A stretch of 64,000 nucleotides of DNA from the NCBI GenBank assembly GCA_937925855.1, contig CALAMO010000006.1:1-64000 (forward strand), given 5' to 3'. How positions within the stretch are numbered: position 1 is the first letter of the stretch; each line of letters opens with the position of its first letter. The translations under genes and the position numbers were made by a program. The notes beneath the pieces were generated by a model. That model made no database searches. It had not been told where the DNA came from and saw only the letters and a program-made list of their open reading frames with translations. Source of the stretch: an uncultured Thiotrichaceae bacterium (GTDB lineage: Bacteria > Pseudomonadota > Gammaproteobacteria > Thiotrichales > Thiotrichaceae). Positions 52,347 to 61,676 of this stretch are shown here, piece after piece.

Positions 52347-53390
52347 ATGGATTACCGCTATCTGTTCATTTTTTTATCAGGATTAGTCGGAGGCGGTGCT
52401 GCCTATGCAATAGGTGCACCGTTGCCCTTTTTATTGGGCGGCTTTTTTGGTGCATCAGTGCTCGTACTTTTTTATGAACGCGACGCGCGACAGCTACCCA
52501 AAATATCAAAATGGGTGCGCCTCATTTTCATCGCCATTATCGGCACCCTGATTGGTTCACGCTTTACCCCTGAGCTGCTGACCTTACTGCCGCAGTTCTG
52601 GATCTCAGCGCTGGCACTCCTGCCGTTTATTCTGATCGCTCATGGCGGCAGCTATGCAATCATGCGCAAATGGGGCGGCTACGACCGCTTAACGGCTTAT
52701 TATGCCGCACTGCCCGGCGGACTGGTGGATTCCATTAGCCTGGCGGAGGAGCACGGTGCGGATGTGCGTATTGTGACGGCGCAGCACTTCATTCGTATTG
52801 TGCTGATAGTAATCGCCGTGCCACTGTTGTTTTGGTTTATCAGCGGTAATACGGTCGGTTCTGCCGCCGGTAAAACCCTCACCTCCACGCACTATAATTG
52901 GCAGGACATCGCTCTGGTACTCGTCATTTCATGGACGGGCTTGTTTCTGGGGCGCTTTATCCGCATGCCGGTTTCGCACCTGCTGGCACCGTTAATCCTA
53001 ACCCTTGCCCTCACGTTGACAGGTGTCGTATCGCTCAATATTCCTGAATGGTTGCAACATCTCGCGCAGTATATGGTGGGTACGGCACTTGGCGCACAAT
53101 TTTCCGGTATCTCACGCCAGCTGTTATTGCGCTGTTTAAAAATGGGGGTCATTTGCGGAACACTTTTGCTGTTGCTGGCCGCCGCGTTTGCGGGCGTTTT
53201 AATGCATTTCGTGCCCGCCGGGTTTGGCGTGATGTTTGTCAGCTTTGCCGCAGCGGGACTGGCGGAAATGAGTCTGATCGCGATGTCACTTAACTTCAAC
53301 CCGATCGTAGTGGCGCTGCACCACTTTTTGCGGCTGTCTATCTCGGTTTGGATTGGGAGTTTTTTTGTGCGCTATGTGAAAAGGACGTAA
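52347..53390 (+). CDS. AbrB-family (PF05145) membrane transporter-like protein
   Basis: A 347-residue polytopic membrane protein with two internal repeats of the AbrB-type domain. The GLVGGGAAYAIGAPLPFLLGG start and mid-protein LPGGLVDSISLAEEHGADVRIVTAQHFIRI are characteristic. The family, once misnamed ammonia monooxygenase, often lies near TTT transporters and is thought to transport or regulate organic acids; its function is not settled. It is 132 bases downstream of tctA on the same strand, flanked by matching repeat copies. Confidence 0.85.
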   Translation: MDYRYLFIFLSGLVGGGAAYAIGAPLPFLLGGFFGASVLVLFYERDARQLPKISKWVRLIFIAIIGTLIGSRFTPELLTLLPQFWISALALLPFILIAHGGSYAIMRKWGGYDRLTAYYAALPGGLVDSISLAEEHGADVRIVTAQHFIRIVLIVIAVPLLFWFISGNTVGSAAGKTLTSTHYNWQDIALVLVISWTGLFLGRFIRMPVSHLLAPLILTLALTLTGVVSLNIPEWLQHLAQYMVGTALGAQFSGISRQLLLRCLKMGVICGTLLLLLAAAFAGVLMHFVPAGFGVMFVSFAAAGLAEMSLIAMSLNFNPIVVALHHFLRLSISVWIGSFFVRYVKRT

Positions 53391-53400
53391 TAGGCAAAGA

Positions 53401-53594
53401 AAACCCATCCCCAACCCTTCCCTTATCAAGGAAGGGAGCTTAACCTCGCTTTGCACCAACGTTTCAGGCGAGCGTCTTGTCTCCTCCCTTGATTCGGACG
53501 TTTCGCTTTTTAAACGTCGCTTAGGGAGGCTGGGAGGGGTTGCTTTTAGGCTTTTACAACACCCTCTATAAGGAAGAGGGGCCGGGGGTGGAGC
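53401..53594. repeat. Composite palindromic repeat downstream of the AbrB-type gene
   Basis: The first part (53401-53439) matches the repeat at 52253. A middle part contains CCTCCC, then GGACGTTTCG, loop, AAACGT, GGGAGG (about 53490-53535). The end (53558-53594) has CAACACCCTC and GAGGGGCCGGGGGTGGAG. The last two resemble pieces of the pxpB insertion (13053-13187), so these repeats form one family. It lies between convergent genes. Confidence 0.75.
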
Positions 53595-53600
53595 TTTTCA

Positions 53601-54413
53601 TTACCCCCCCACAAACTTAGGCTTCCGCTTCTCCATAAACGCCTGCTGCCCCTCTTTATAGTCCGCACTACCAAAACAACCCTGCACCATCGCCTCAATA
53701 CCCAAGAGGTCTCTATCCTCTGGATTTTTATGGATGGCAAGCGTCGCCGCTTTTACTGCGGCAATCGTCATCGGTGCGTTGCCCTTAATACTGGCCGTAT
53801 AGTCATTCAGGTAGTGATCAAACATTGTGTTGGGCAACACCCGATTGACCAGGCCCATCTCATAGGCTTCCTGCGCCGAAAATTGGCGGGCAGTGGAGAA
53901 TATTTCCATGATGGATGAGGTGCTGATGATTTTTGCCAATCTGCGCAGGCCGGTATAACCGTAGCCCAATCCCAGCTTCGCGGCAGGCACGCCAAAACGC
54001 GATTTTTCTTCAGCGATGCGCATATCGCAGCATACCGCCAGATTTAGGCCACCGCCAATACAGAAGCCTTTGATCGCAGCAATGGTCGGCTTCGGAAAAT
54101 GCTCCAGGGTGTCGTAACAGCCGCCAGACACTTTGGCATAGTGATCGACCGCCTCTTTCGAGGAGCGCTCTTCGCCAAACTTGGAAATATCAGCCCCGGA
54201 AACAAAGGCCTTCCCCCCTGTCCCCGTCACCACCAGGACGCGCACCGCAGGATCAACCGCCATCGCATCAATCGCCGCCGCCGCAGCTTCCCACATTTCC
54301 AGCGACATCGCGTTGTAGCGCTGCGGATTATTAATCACCAGATAACCGACCTGATCCTGTACGCCGGATAAAATCTTACCCTCGGCGTGCTCTGTGAGTT
54401 GTTCTATGTTCAT
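53601..54413 (-). CDS. Enoyl-CoA hydratase/isomerase family protein
   Basis: A 270-residue crotonase-fold enzyme. Oxyanion-hole segments are TGTGGKAFVSGADISKF (about residues 62-78) and IKGFCIGGGLNLAVCCDMRIA (about 113-133). Length is standard. It overlaps the second CaiB CoA-transferase by four bases, with the transferase first, so the two are coupled. The CoA ester formed by the transferase is the expected substrate for hydration; the compound itself is unknown. Confidence 0.88.
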   Translation of the reverse strand: MNIEQLTEHAEGKILSGVQDQVGYLVINNPQRYNAMSLEMWEAAAAAIDAMAVDPAVRVLVVTGTGGKAFVSGADISKFGEERSSKEAVDHYAKVSGGCYDTLEHFPKPTIAAIKGFCIGGGLNLAVCCDMRIAEEKSRFGVPAAKLGLGYGYTGLRRLAKIISTSSIMEIFSTARQFSAQEAYEMGLVNRVLPNTMFDHYLNDYTASIKGNAPMTIAAVKAATLAIHKNPEDRDLLGIEAMVQGCFGSADYKEGQQAFMEKRKPKFVGG

Positions 54414-55603
54414 ATCGCACCCTGCTTACGAAGTTCTTCAATTGCTGAGGATGAAAGGCCCAGTTCGCTGAGCACTTCATCAGTATGCTGGCCGAGGTTA
54501 GGGGTTGGGCGGCTAATCTCGGATTTAGCGTCACTCATAATGATGGGTTGGCCGACAACATGAGTGTCCCCGCGTATCTCGCTATGCATGGCCTTTGCCT
54601 GCCCTAAGTGCTCTACCTGCGGCGAGGCAAAAACCTGGTCAATGTTGTTGATCTCACCGCAGGGTACACCGGCTTCGTTGAGCTGTGTTATCCAGGTTTC
54701 GGTGTTTTGCTGCACCATATTCTCGTCGATGATGGCGTTCAGAACATCGCGGTTCGCGCTGCGCTGCTCATTATCAGCGAAACGCGCTTCATCCATGCGT
54801 GGATCCTTCAGCACATCCTTAAAACGGTTCCAGATTGCCTGTCCCGCACAGGCGATATTGATATGGCCGTTTTGCGTGGTGAACACCCCGGTGGGTATAG
54901 AGGTGGGGTGGTTGTTACCCGCCTGCTTTGGCACATCACCGTCGATGAGCCAGCGTGCGGCCTGGAAGTCCAGCATGGCAATCTGAGCCTGGAGTAGAGA
55001 GGTTTGTATCCATTGACCCTGTCCGGTGCGTTCGCGGTCATAGAGTGCCAGCAACACGCCCTGTGCCGCGAATAATCCGGCGGTCAGGTCGGCGATAGGG
55101 ATACCCACCCGCATCGGGCCACGTCCGGGTTCACCGGTAATGGACATCAGGCCACCCATACCCTGTGCGATCTGATCAAAACCGGGACGACCGGCATAGG
55201 GGCCGTCCTGGCCGAAGCCGGAGATGGAGGCGTAAATAATGCGTGGGTTATCTTTTTTCAGGGTTTCGTAGTCGATACCCAGGCGATGTTTTACGCCGGG
55301 GCGGTAATTCTCCACCACGACATCGGCCTGTTTGACCAATTGACGGAATACATCAACACCACCTTCTGACTTCAGATTCAGAGTGAGAGAGCGTTTATTG
55401 CGGTGTAGGTTCTGGAAGTCCGGGGTATCACGCTTGCCGAACGGGGTGCTGGCACCGGAAGGGTCATCGCTTGGCTCTTCGATTTTAATGACGTTGGCAC
55501 CCCAATCAGCGAATTGCCGAACGCAGGTAGGGCCGGAGCGGACGCGGGTTAAATCTAATACGGTGATGTCTTGTAGGATGCGGCTGGCGGGTTGAACGGG
55601 CAT
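54410..55603 (-). CDS. CaiB/BaiF family (class III) CoA-transferase
   Basis: A 397-residue CoA-transferase, first gene of a coupled pair with the enoyl-CoA hydratase. Marks: ITVLDLTRVRSGPTCVRQFADWGANVIKIE at the start, VVVENYRPGVKHRLGIDYE, and GIPIADLTAGLFAAQG with the likely catalytic Asp. The PSGASTPFGKRDTPDFQNLHRNKRS segment is usual for the family. It is a distinct paralogue of the gene at 47666. Together they suggest two CoA-transfer steps around one imported acid. Confidence 0.88.
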   Translation of the reverse strand: MPVQPASRILQDITVLDLTRVRSGPTCVRQFADWGANVIKIEEPSDDPSGASTPFGKRDTPDFQNLHRNKRSLTLNLKSEGGVDVFRQLVKQADVVVENYRPGVKHRLGIDYETLKKDNPRIIYASISGFGQDGPYAGRPGFDQIAQGMGGLMSITGEPGRGPMRVGIPIADLTAGLFAAQGVLLALYDRERTGQGQWIQTSLLQAQIAMLDFQAARWLIDGDVPKQAGNNHPTSIPTGVFTTQNGHINIACAGQAIWNRFKDVLKDPRMDEARFADNEQRSANRDVLNAIIDENMVQQNTETWITQLNEAGVPCGEINNIDQVFASPQVEHLGQAKAMHSEIRGDTHVVGQPIIMSDAKSEISRPTPNLGQHTDEVLSELGLSSSAIEELRKQGAI

Positions 55604-56143
55604 AAGAATCCTCTGCTGCGTTTTAACGTATGAATCTGTGGCGTAATCGTGTCGGATTTTTTGGGCAAAAGCAATGCAGGGACGCGCATGAAAGGCTGAG
55701 ACCCCGAGTGCAGGTAAGTCTTCGAGTTACACAGTAATATTTACAGAGTGCTTACTCGCGCGGGTAAGCACTCCAGCTACTCACATAACGTTTCCCCACG
55801 GAGTACCACTCCCCTAACCTCCCCCCTTTTATCTGCCTTTTATAGGCGCTCATAGCATTCAGCGTGCAGCAAGGTTCCGCATAAACCAAACTCATGCAAG
55901 AAGACTATATCTTTTGCACATTATGACAAGGCTGGATTTGTAGGAACTTGCATTGCGAGCATGTTCAGCAGTTTTCCTAATTCGCGATATAAAAACTTAC
56001 GATTCTATATGTTGGAACCCTTAACAGAAATTTAGACTCTAACTAAAAGTCATGCTTTTTTGAATTTTAATAATAATTTTTTATGGAAATAATTAATTTT
56101 TAAAATCATCAAACAGGGAAACGATGCAATCAAGGAGGAAATC
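55604..56143. other. 540-base intergenic region, no gene supported
   Basis: I see no credible coding region. A perfect GAGTGCTTAC/GTAAGCACTC hairpin lies at 55746-55773. The region becomes AT-rich towards the next gene, where a GGAGGAAA ribosome-binding site precedes the 56144 ATG. Anything upstream of that is likely promoter. Confidence 0.5.
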
Positions 56144-56473
56144 ATGAAAAACATCACAAAACTACTCACTACCACCGCCTTACTAATGGGATTTAGTGGT
56201 GCATGTGCTGCCTGGGCGGATAATACATCTTCGGAAGTACGTCTAGTGGCGACCATTGACAATAGCCCGGCCTTTAAACCTGTCACTTGGGAAATATACC
56301 GGGTCGATGATCCAACAAAGCGTTACGAGCGCGCAAGAAGGCACTCATTTACACTCAAGTCTATTACTCCAGGCCGCTATAGGGCTATCGTACGGCGTGA
56401 TGGTGCAGTCCATAAACGGGATTTTTATGTGATGGCAGATACCACAAGTAGAGTTAACGTGCCGGTAGATTAA
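56144..56473 (+). CDS. Small secreted hypothetical protein
   Basis: A 109-residue protein with a strong AAGGAGGAAA site before the ATG and a clear signal peptide (KNITKLLTTTALLMGFS, cleavage after CAAWA). The mature 80 residues are predicted beta-sandwich-like (VRLVATIDNSPAFKPVTWEIYRV, FTLKSITPGRYRAIVRRDG), reminiscent of carboxypeptidase-regulatory/Cna-B-type folds that follow a TPGRY turn. Function unknown. A classical terminator follows. Confidence 0.7.
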   Translation: MKNITKLLTTTALLMGFSGACAAWADNTSSEVRLVATIDNSPAFKPVTWEIYRVDDPTKRYERARRHSFTLKSITPGRYRAIVRRDGAVHKRDFYVMADTTSRVNVPVD

Positions 56474-56786
56474 GAATCGATTTCCTCGTTTATTTAATCG
56501 TATCTGACTCCAGACTCAATTCCAGCCGAACCAATCGAAAACCTCTGATTTGCTTGCAAACAGAGGTTTTTTCGTGCAAAGGGCAAAATAACAGCGCTTA
56601 TCGGCTGAACAAAGACAGCTTAATTCAGTCTATGTATTATCAGCACCCAATAAGCTGTTAAGCTGGGCACTGGGCTTGCGTTGGGGCTGCACAAAGAACA
56701 GACTTGCTAGGGGTGTAAAAAACACCACAGCAGACAGATAAAATAATTGGCAACACGATAACGATACCATAAATTGGGGACCAAAA
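56474..56786. other. 313-base intergenic region
   Basis: Holds the intrinsic terminator at 56538-56575 and, after it, an otherwise unremarkable promoter region for the 56787 gene, which has GGGGA six bases before its ATG. I see no further gene. Confidence 0.5.
56538..56575 (+). terminator. Intrinsic terminator of the small secreted protein gene
   Basis: AAACCTCTG (56538-56546) and CAGAGGTTT (56561-56569) form a nine-base stem followed by a run of T. This is the clearest Rho-independent terminator in the window. Confidence 0.85.
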
Positions 56787-57302
56787 ATGACGGGCTTTTT
56801 CATGCAAAATGCCCTGGCCAGCGGCATCGGTTTGTTGGCGGGCATTATGTATTACGCATTAACCACTGACTATCAAATATCAGTTCTGCTGACCACAACA
56901 GCCTGTGGCTTTTTAAGTGTGCATTTGCCCGGTATCCAACAGCCAACACTATTGTCCTATCGGTTGATTTGCAGTGCCAGCTGGCTAGCCAGTGTGTGGA
57001 TACCACTCATGTTATTTTTCTATCGCCCTACAGATTTTTTAATCGCCTGGGTATGCATGGTATTCTTTACTCACCGATTCTGGTTTATCGTAGATCGAAT
57101 CTCGCTGCGCAGAGACTTCACTCGCACGATTGCGGGCATTGTTTTGCTGCCGCTAATGCTGACGGCCTATGCCTGCCTTGCCCTTGGCCAGGTCGCACTG
57201 ATGCCCGTGTTTCTGGCTAGTAATACAGGCTATATATCCTTTCTACTGTTAGAACAGTACGCTTATAAGCGCAACAAGCATACCCCGCTTCACTCACGCT
57301 AA
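56787..57302 (+). CDS. Hypothetical polytopic membrane protein
   Basis: A 171-residue protein with about five hydrophobic helices (residues 7-25, 32-50, 60-80, 86-100, 112-150 in parts). A GGGGA site lies upstream. Charged RRDFTRT and RISLRRD loops sit between helices and the tail is basic (YKRNKHTPLHSR). I do not recognise the family. It is convergent with the PilT-like operon. Confidence 0.6.
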   Translation: MTGFFMQNALASGIGLLAGIMYYALTTDYQISVLLTTTACGFLSVHLPGIQQPTLLSYRLICSASWLASVWIPLMLFFYRPTDFLIAWVCMVFFTHRFWFIVDRISLRRDFTRTIAGIVLLPLMLTAYACLALGQVALMPVFLASNTGYISFLLLEQYAYKRNKHTPLHSR

Positions 57303-57349
57303 ACTGAAGCTGTTCAAAATTTTTGTCGGTGCCTGAAAGCAGCCAGCCT

Positions 57350-58573
57350 TTAAACTAACTCAGGCAGAACGGTTGTGGTCCCTGCTGGCGGTTGTTCAAA
57401 ACCCTCTCCACCCGCCGCCTCAATCATTGCCTCATAGGCGTCTGCATCTTCTAGATGATCAGCAAGGTTGCCGGTAGAATCGGCCTTGCCCTTGCCAAAA
57501 TTCATCTGCCATTCCAGATTATTACGCGAGCTTGCATATTCCAACGCACTGTTTTTAGATATTTTTCTATCACGATAAAGCTGATAAAGCGACTGATCAA
57601 AGCTCATCATGCCACTTGAACCCCCTTTCTCAATCACCTCTTGCAGTTCGTTAAATTTGCCTTTACGAATCAGCTCAGCCGTATAAGGCGTATTCACCAG
57701 CACCTCAGCTGCAAGATGCACACCTTCATCATCTATCGACGGAATAAGACGCTGCGCTACAATAGCGCGTAAATTCAGCGACAGATCCATCAATATCCGC
57801 GCCTTATTATCACCGGAAAACATATACAGAATACGCTCTAATGCTTGCACCGTATTAATCGCATGCAGTGTGGAAATAGCAAGATGGCCGGTATCAGCAA
57901 ACCCCAGTACTGCTCCCATGGTTTCACCATCCCGCGCCTCACCCACCATAATCAAGTCTGGTGCTTCACGCATCGCCTCACGCATCGCATTGGCATAACT
58001 TAAGGTGTCAAAACCGACTTCACGCTGCCCTACAATGGACTCACCGTGACTAAAGGTATATTCAATTGGATCTTCAATCGTCAAAATATGACCGCAGTGG
58101 CGCTCATTACGGTACTGAATGAGCGACGCCATCGAGGTTGATTTACCTGAGCCGGTCGACCCCACAAACAGCAGTAGGCCGTTTTGCCCCATAACAATTT
58201 CTTTCAGCACATTAGGCAAGCCCAGCACATCGGGCGAGGCAATATCGCTACGGATATGGCGCACCACCATAGAGACCTCACCCCGTTGGAAATACAAATT
58301 CATCCGAAACCGACCAATGCCTTTTAATGCCAAACCCTTGTTCAGCTCACGCTGTTCAAAGAAGCGCTCGATCTCACCTGGAGTCAACACTTCCTCAGCC
58401 AGCTGCAAGATAGCACCCGGTTTCATCGGATGGCGGCTCACACGCTGTAGTTGGTCACGCACTTTAATCGAAACGTGGGCACCGGTGGTCATGTAGATAT
58501 CAGACGCCCTACGCTTTTCCATTATGCGCAGCAAAGGCGTAATTCTCATTTCGTCGTCAACAAGCTTGCTCAT
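57350..58573 (-). CDS. Third PilT/PilU-family ATPase
   Basis: A 407-residue secretion-type ATPase. Walker A is GSTGSGKSTS, the Asp box is LTIEDPIEYTFS, Walker B is LIMVGEARDGETM (an EARD in place of EMRD/EVRD) and the His box is TGHLAISTLHAINTVQALERI. It is about 30-60 residues longer than PilT, with an acidic C-terminal tail (EDADAYEAMIEAAGGEGFEQP). It is the last gene of a pilT-pilU-pilT-like operon, so it likely powers retraction together with PilT/PilU. Its distinct N-terminus (LLRIMEKRRASDIYMTTGAHV) marks a separate paralogue. Confidence 0.87.
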   Translation of the reverse strand: MSKLVDDEMRITPLLRIMEKRRASDIYMTTGAHVSIKVRDQLQRVSRHPMKPGAILQLAEEVLTPGEIERFFEQRELNKGLALKGIGRFRMNLYFQRGEVSMVVRHIRSDIASPDVLGLPNVLKEIVMGQNGLLLFVGSTGSGKSTSMASLIQYRNERHCGHILTIEDPIEYTFSHGESIVGQREVGFDTLSYANAMREAMREAPDLIMVGEARDGETMGAVLGFADTGHLAISTLHAINTVQALERILYMFSGDNKARILMDLSLNLRAIVAQRLIPSIDDEGVHLAAEVLVNTPYTAELIRKGKFNELQEVIEKGGSSGMMSFDQSLYQLYRDRKISKNSALEYASSRNNLEWQMNFGKGKADSTGNLADHLEDADAYEAMIEAAGGEGFEQPPAGTTTVLPELV

Positions 58574-58630
58574 AATTTTATTATCTTTATTAATTATTTT
58601 AAGCGGCGGCCACAGTGAAAACCCATCTGC

Positions 58631-59773
58631 CTATACAGGTTCAATTTCCAACTTCTCTGTCCCCCGGTAGAAATCATTCTCCTTAGAGAAACGACTATCT
58701 AATTTTAAGCGTAACCGCAGATCATTCACCGAATCGGCATTGCGCAGCCCTTCCTGCACAGTAATTTTCTTGTGTTCAATAAGATCGAACAGCGCCTGAT
58801 CAAAGGTACGCATACCCTGTCTACGCGAATCCGCAGCCAGCGCTTTCATGCCCGCAATATCCCCTCGTAGGATAAGATCAGCCATCAGCGGCGTATTAAT
58901 AATCACTTCAACCGCAGGCAAGCGGCTTTTTTCGTCTTTAGTCCGTACCAAACGTTGCGACACAATCGCTTTAAGGTTTAACGATAGATCCATTAGCAGC
59001 TGCTCGCGCCGGTCTTCAGGGAAAAAATTCAAAATACGCTCAATCGCCTGATTAGCATTGTTAGCGTGCAATGTGGTTAAACACAGATGACCGGTTTCTG
59101 CATAGGTCATCGCATACCTCATCGACTCCTGATCCCGCACCTCACCCACTAAAATTACGTCAGGCGCCTGCCGCAAAGTATTTTTCAGCGCCACTTCGTA
59201 ACTCACCGTGTCCAAGCCAATTTCTCGCTGTGTAATCAGGCAATTTTTATGGGCATGAACAAATTCGACCGGATCTTCAACCGTTACAATATGGCCGTAG
59301 GAGTGCTCATTGCGATAATCCAACATGGAAGCCAATGAGGTAGACTTACCTGAGCCAGTCGAGCCCACAAACACGACCAAACCCCGTTTAGTCATAGATA
59401 GATCACGTAAGACCGGGGGCAGGGAAAGCTCTTTCAGCGTCGGAATTTCTGATGGAATGTGGCGAAAAACCACGCCCGGACAGCCGCGCTGCGTGAAGGC
59501 ATTAGCACGAAAGCGCGCAACGCCCGGCAGACTCAAGGCAAAGTTGCATTCCATCTCGGCTTCAAATTCGCGCAGCTGATGGTCATTCATCACGGAACGC
59601 ACCAGCATACGCACCGTCATCTCATTGAGTGTGTGTGGGATCAGCTGCTTTAACTGCCCATCAATTTTTACTGAGGGTGCTGCATCCATGGTAATAAACA
59701 GATCAGAACTACCTACCTCTAACATTTTCTGCAGTAAGCGCTGTACAAACCCCAGTGCACTGTCACGATCCAT
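58631..59773 (-). CDS. pilU: Type IV pilus accessory retraction ATPase PilU
   Basis: A 380-residue hexameric ATPase paralogue of PilT. Walker A is GSTGSGKSTS, the Asp box is VTVEDPVEFVHAH, Walker B is VILVGEVRDQESM and the His box is GHLCLTTLHANNANQAIERIL. It is longer at the C-terminus than PilT, as expected for PilU. PilU acts on pili only alongside PilT. It starts 31 bases after pilT and is 57 bases before the third ATPase. Confidence 0.92.
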   Translation of the reverse strand: MDRDSALGFVQRLLQKMLEVGSSDLFITMDAAPSVKIDGQLKQLIPHTLNEMTVRMLVRSVMNDHQLREFEAEMECNFALSLPGVARFRANAFTQRGCPGVVFRHIPSEIPTLKELSLPPVLRDLSMTKRGLVVFVGSTGSGKSTSLASMLDYRNEHSYGHIVTVEDPVEFVHAHKNCLITQREIGLDTVSYEVALKNTLRQAPDVILVGEVRDQESMRYAMTYAETGHLCLTTLHANNANQAIERILNFFPEDRREQLLMDLSLNLKAIVSQRLVRTKDEKSRLPAVEVIINTPLMADLILRGDIAGMKALAADSRRQGMRTFDQALFDLIEHKKITVQEGLRNADSVNDLRLRLKLDSRFSKENDFYRGTEKLEIEPV

Positions 59774-59804
59774 ATTACCCTCCGTTTATCCCTAAACAAT
59801 CCAT

Positions 59805-60839
59805 CTAAATAGCATCAGGGTTTTCTGCCTTGGAACGCGCGAGCATACGATCGAGTTGCCCCTTCATCACTAAACTTTGCAGGGCTTGATCCAGCGTATT
59901 CATGCCGTCACCCGAACCGGTTTGCATCGCAGAACGCATCTGAGCAATTTTATTTTCACGGATCAGATTACGCACCGCGCGCGTACCAATCAGAATTTCA
60001 TGCGCTGCAACCCGGCCTCCGCCTTTTTTCTTCAGCAGCGTTTGTGAAATAACCGCCTCCAACGATTCAGAGAGCATAGAACGCACCATCTCTTTTTCAG
60101 CCGCTGGGAACACATCCACAATTCGGTCGATGGTCTTAGGTGCACTTGTGGTATGTAGCGTACCAAACACGAGGTGCCCAGTTTCTGCGGCGGTGAGCGC
60201 CAAACGAATCGTCTCTAGATCGCGCATTTCCCCGACCAGTATAGTGTCGGGATCTTCACGCAGGGCAGAACGCAGGGCGTTCTCAAAGCCCTTAGTATCA
60301 CGGTGCACTTCGCGCTGACTCACCAGACTTTTCTTGCTTTCATGCACAAATTCAATCGGATCTTCAATCGTCAGGATATGGCCATAATCCGTATCATTTT
60401 TATAATCCACCATCGCCGCTAGCGTCGTAGATTTACCAGAACCTGTCGGGCCCGTAACGAGTACAAGCCCACGCGGCTTGTCAGTAATTTTTCTGAGAAT
60501 GCCCGGCGCCGCCAACTGCTCCAGGGTAAGCACTTTACTGGGAATCGTACGGAATACCGCACCCGCACCACGGCCATGGTTAAAGGCATTAACACGGAAC
60601 CGGGCAATCGCAGGCACTTCGAAAGAGAAATCGCATTCCCAATCTTCCTCGTAGCTCTTGCGCTGCTTATCATTCATAATGTCGTATACCATACTGTGCA
60701 CTTGTTTGTGCTCAAGTACGGGGACATTAATGCGCCGCATTTCACCGTCGACCCGAATCATCGGTGGTAAACCTGCCGATAAATGCAGATCAGACGCATT
60801 ACTTTTGACGCCAAAAGCGAGAAGTTGGGTAATATCCAT
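59805..60839 (-). CDS. pilT: Type IV pilus twitching motility ATPase PilT
   Basis: A 344-residue hexameric ATPase that depolymerises the pilus. It begins DITQLLAFGVKSNASDLHLSAG, and has Walker A GPTGSGKSTT, Asp box LTIEDPIEFVHES, Walker B ILVGEMRDLETI and His box TGHLVFGTLHTTSAPKTIDRI. The C-terminal ALRNLIRE-type motif (GTRAVRNLIRENK) essential for retraction is present. It heads the operon and diverges from yggS, a conserved arrangement. Confidence 0.95.
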   Translation of the reverse strand: MDITQLLAFGVKSNASDLHLSAGLPPMIRVDGEMRRINVPVLEHKQVHSMVYDIMNDKQRKSYEEDWECDFSFEVPAIARFRVNAFNHGRGAGAVFRTIPSKVLTLEQLAAPGILRKITDKPRGLVLVTGPTGSGKSTTLAAMVDYKNDTDYGHILTIEDPIEFVHESKKSLVSQREVHRDTKGFENALRSALREDPDTILVGEMRDLETIRLALTAAETGHLVFGTLHTTSAPKTIDRIVDVFPAAEKEMVRSMLSESLEAVISQTLLKKKGGGRVAAHEILIGTRAVRNLIRENKIAQMRSAMQTGSGDGMNTLDQALQSLVMKGQLDRMLARSKAENPDAI

Positions 60840-60943
60840 AGTTTATTTTTTTAAATTATTGATGGTTATAGAATAGTTATTGAGTGTGAGCCTCAGCCAG
60901 GCGTCAACTACAATCCAAGCACCCAGAGAAGTTAACACGAACG

Positions 60944-61627
60944 ATGACGATCAGTGACAATCTCCAGACAATCGGACAAATAATTCGCCGCGCAGAACAG
61001 AAATACCAGCGCCCACCCCAAAGCGTGCAACTGCTTGCGGTGAGTAAACGCCACGATGAGAACGCCATCCAAGCTGCCCTAGCAGCTGGACAGTACGCTT
61101 TTGGTGAGAATTATGCACAGGAAATGCTGAATAAGGCTGAGCTGCTAGCAGCTGAGCACGTTGACTGGCATTTTATCGGCCCGCTGCAATCCAATAAAAC
61201 ACGCCAGATTGCCGCCACTGCTCTGTGGGTGCATACGGTGGATCGTCTTAAAATCGCCAAAAGACTTAGCGAACAAAAACCAGAACAACGACCCGCGATT
61301 AATATTTGCCTACAGGTCAATATCAGCGGTGAAGCCAGCAAATCCGGCATCGAACCGCAGGCATTACCGGAGTTAGCTGCACAAATTGCTGAACTGCCGG
61401 GCCTCAATTTACGGGGCTTAATGGCGATTCCAGCGGTGAGTGAGGTGTTTACTCAACAGCGTGAAGTGTTCGCCAAACTGCGTGAGCTACAGGAAGACTT
61501 AATTAAGGGCGGCTTGCCCCTCGATACCCTGTCGATGGGGATGAGTGGCGATATGGAAGCGGCCATCGCCGAAGGCGCCACTATGGTCAGAATTGGTACT
61601 GCAATTTTTGGCCAACGCGCTCAATGA
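60944..61627 (+). CDS. yggS: YggS-family pyridoxal phosphate homeostasis protein
   Basis: A 227-residue PLP-binding protein (COG0325). Marks are VQLLAVSKRHDENAIQAAL (the Lys of VSK binds PLP), FGENYAQEM, WHFIGPLQSNK and LSMGMSGDMEAAIAEGATMVRIGTAIFG. It maintains PLP and amino-acid balance. proC, the usual next gene, is missing; a convergent GH63 gene lies there instead. Confidence 0.93.
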   Translation: MTISDNLQTIGQIIRRAEQKYQRPPQSVQLLAVSKRHDENAIQAALAAGQYAFGENYAQEMLNKAELLAAEHVDWHFIGPLQSNKTRQIAATALWVHTVDRLKIAKRLSEQKPEQRPAINICLQVNISGEASKSGIEPQALPELAAQIAELPGLNLRGLMAIPAVSEVFTQQREVFAKLRELQEDLIKGGLPLDTLSMGMSGDMEAAIAEGATMVRIGTAIFGQRAQ

Positions 61628-61676
61628 CTCCAATCTTGCCTTTGGCTAGGTAGCTGTAGCGCGAAAGCACTGTACC

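Noticed and set aside
55746-55773. CRISPR repeat or transposon end
   Set aside because: A single perfect hairpin without repeated spacers or target duplication; noted only within the intergenic description.
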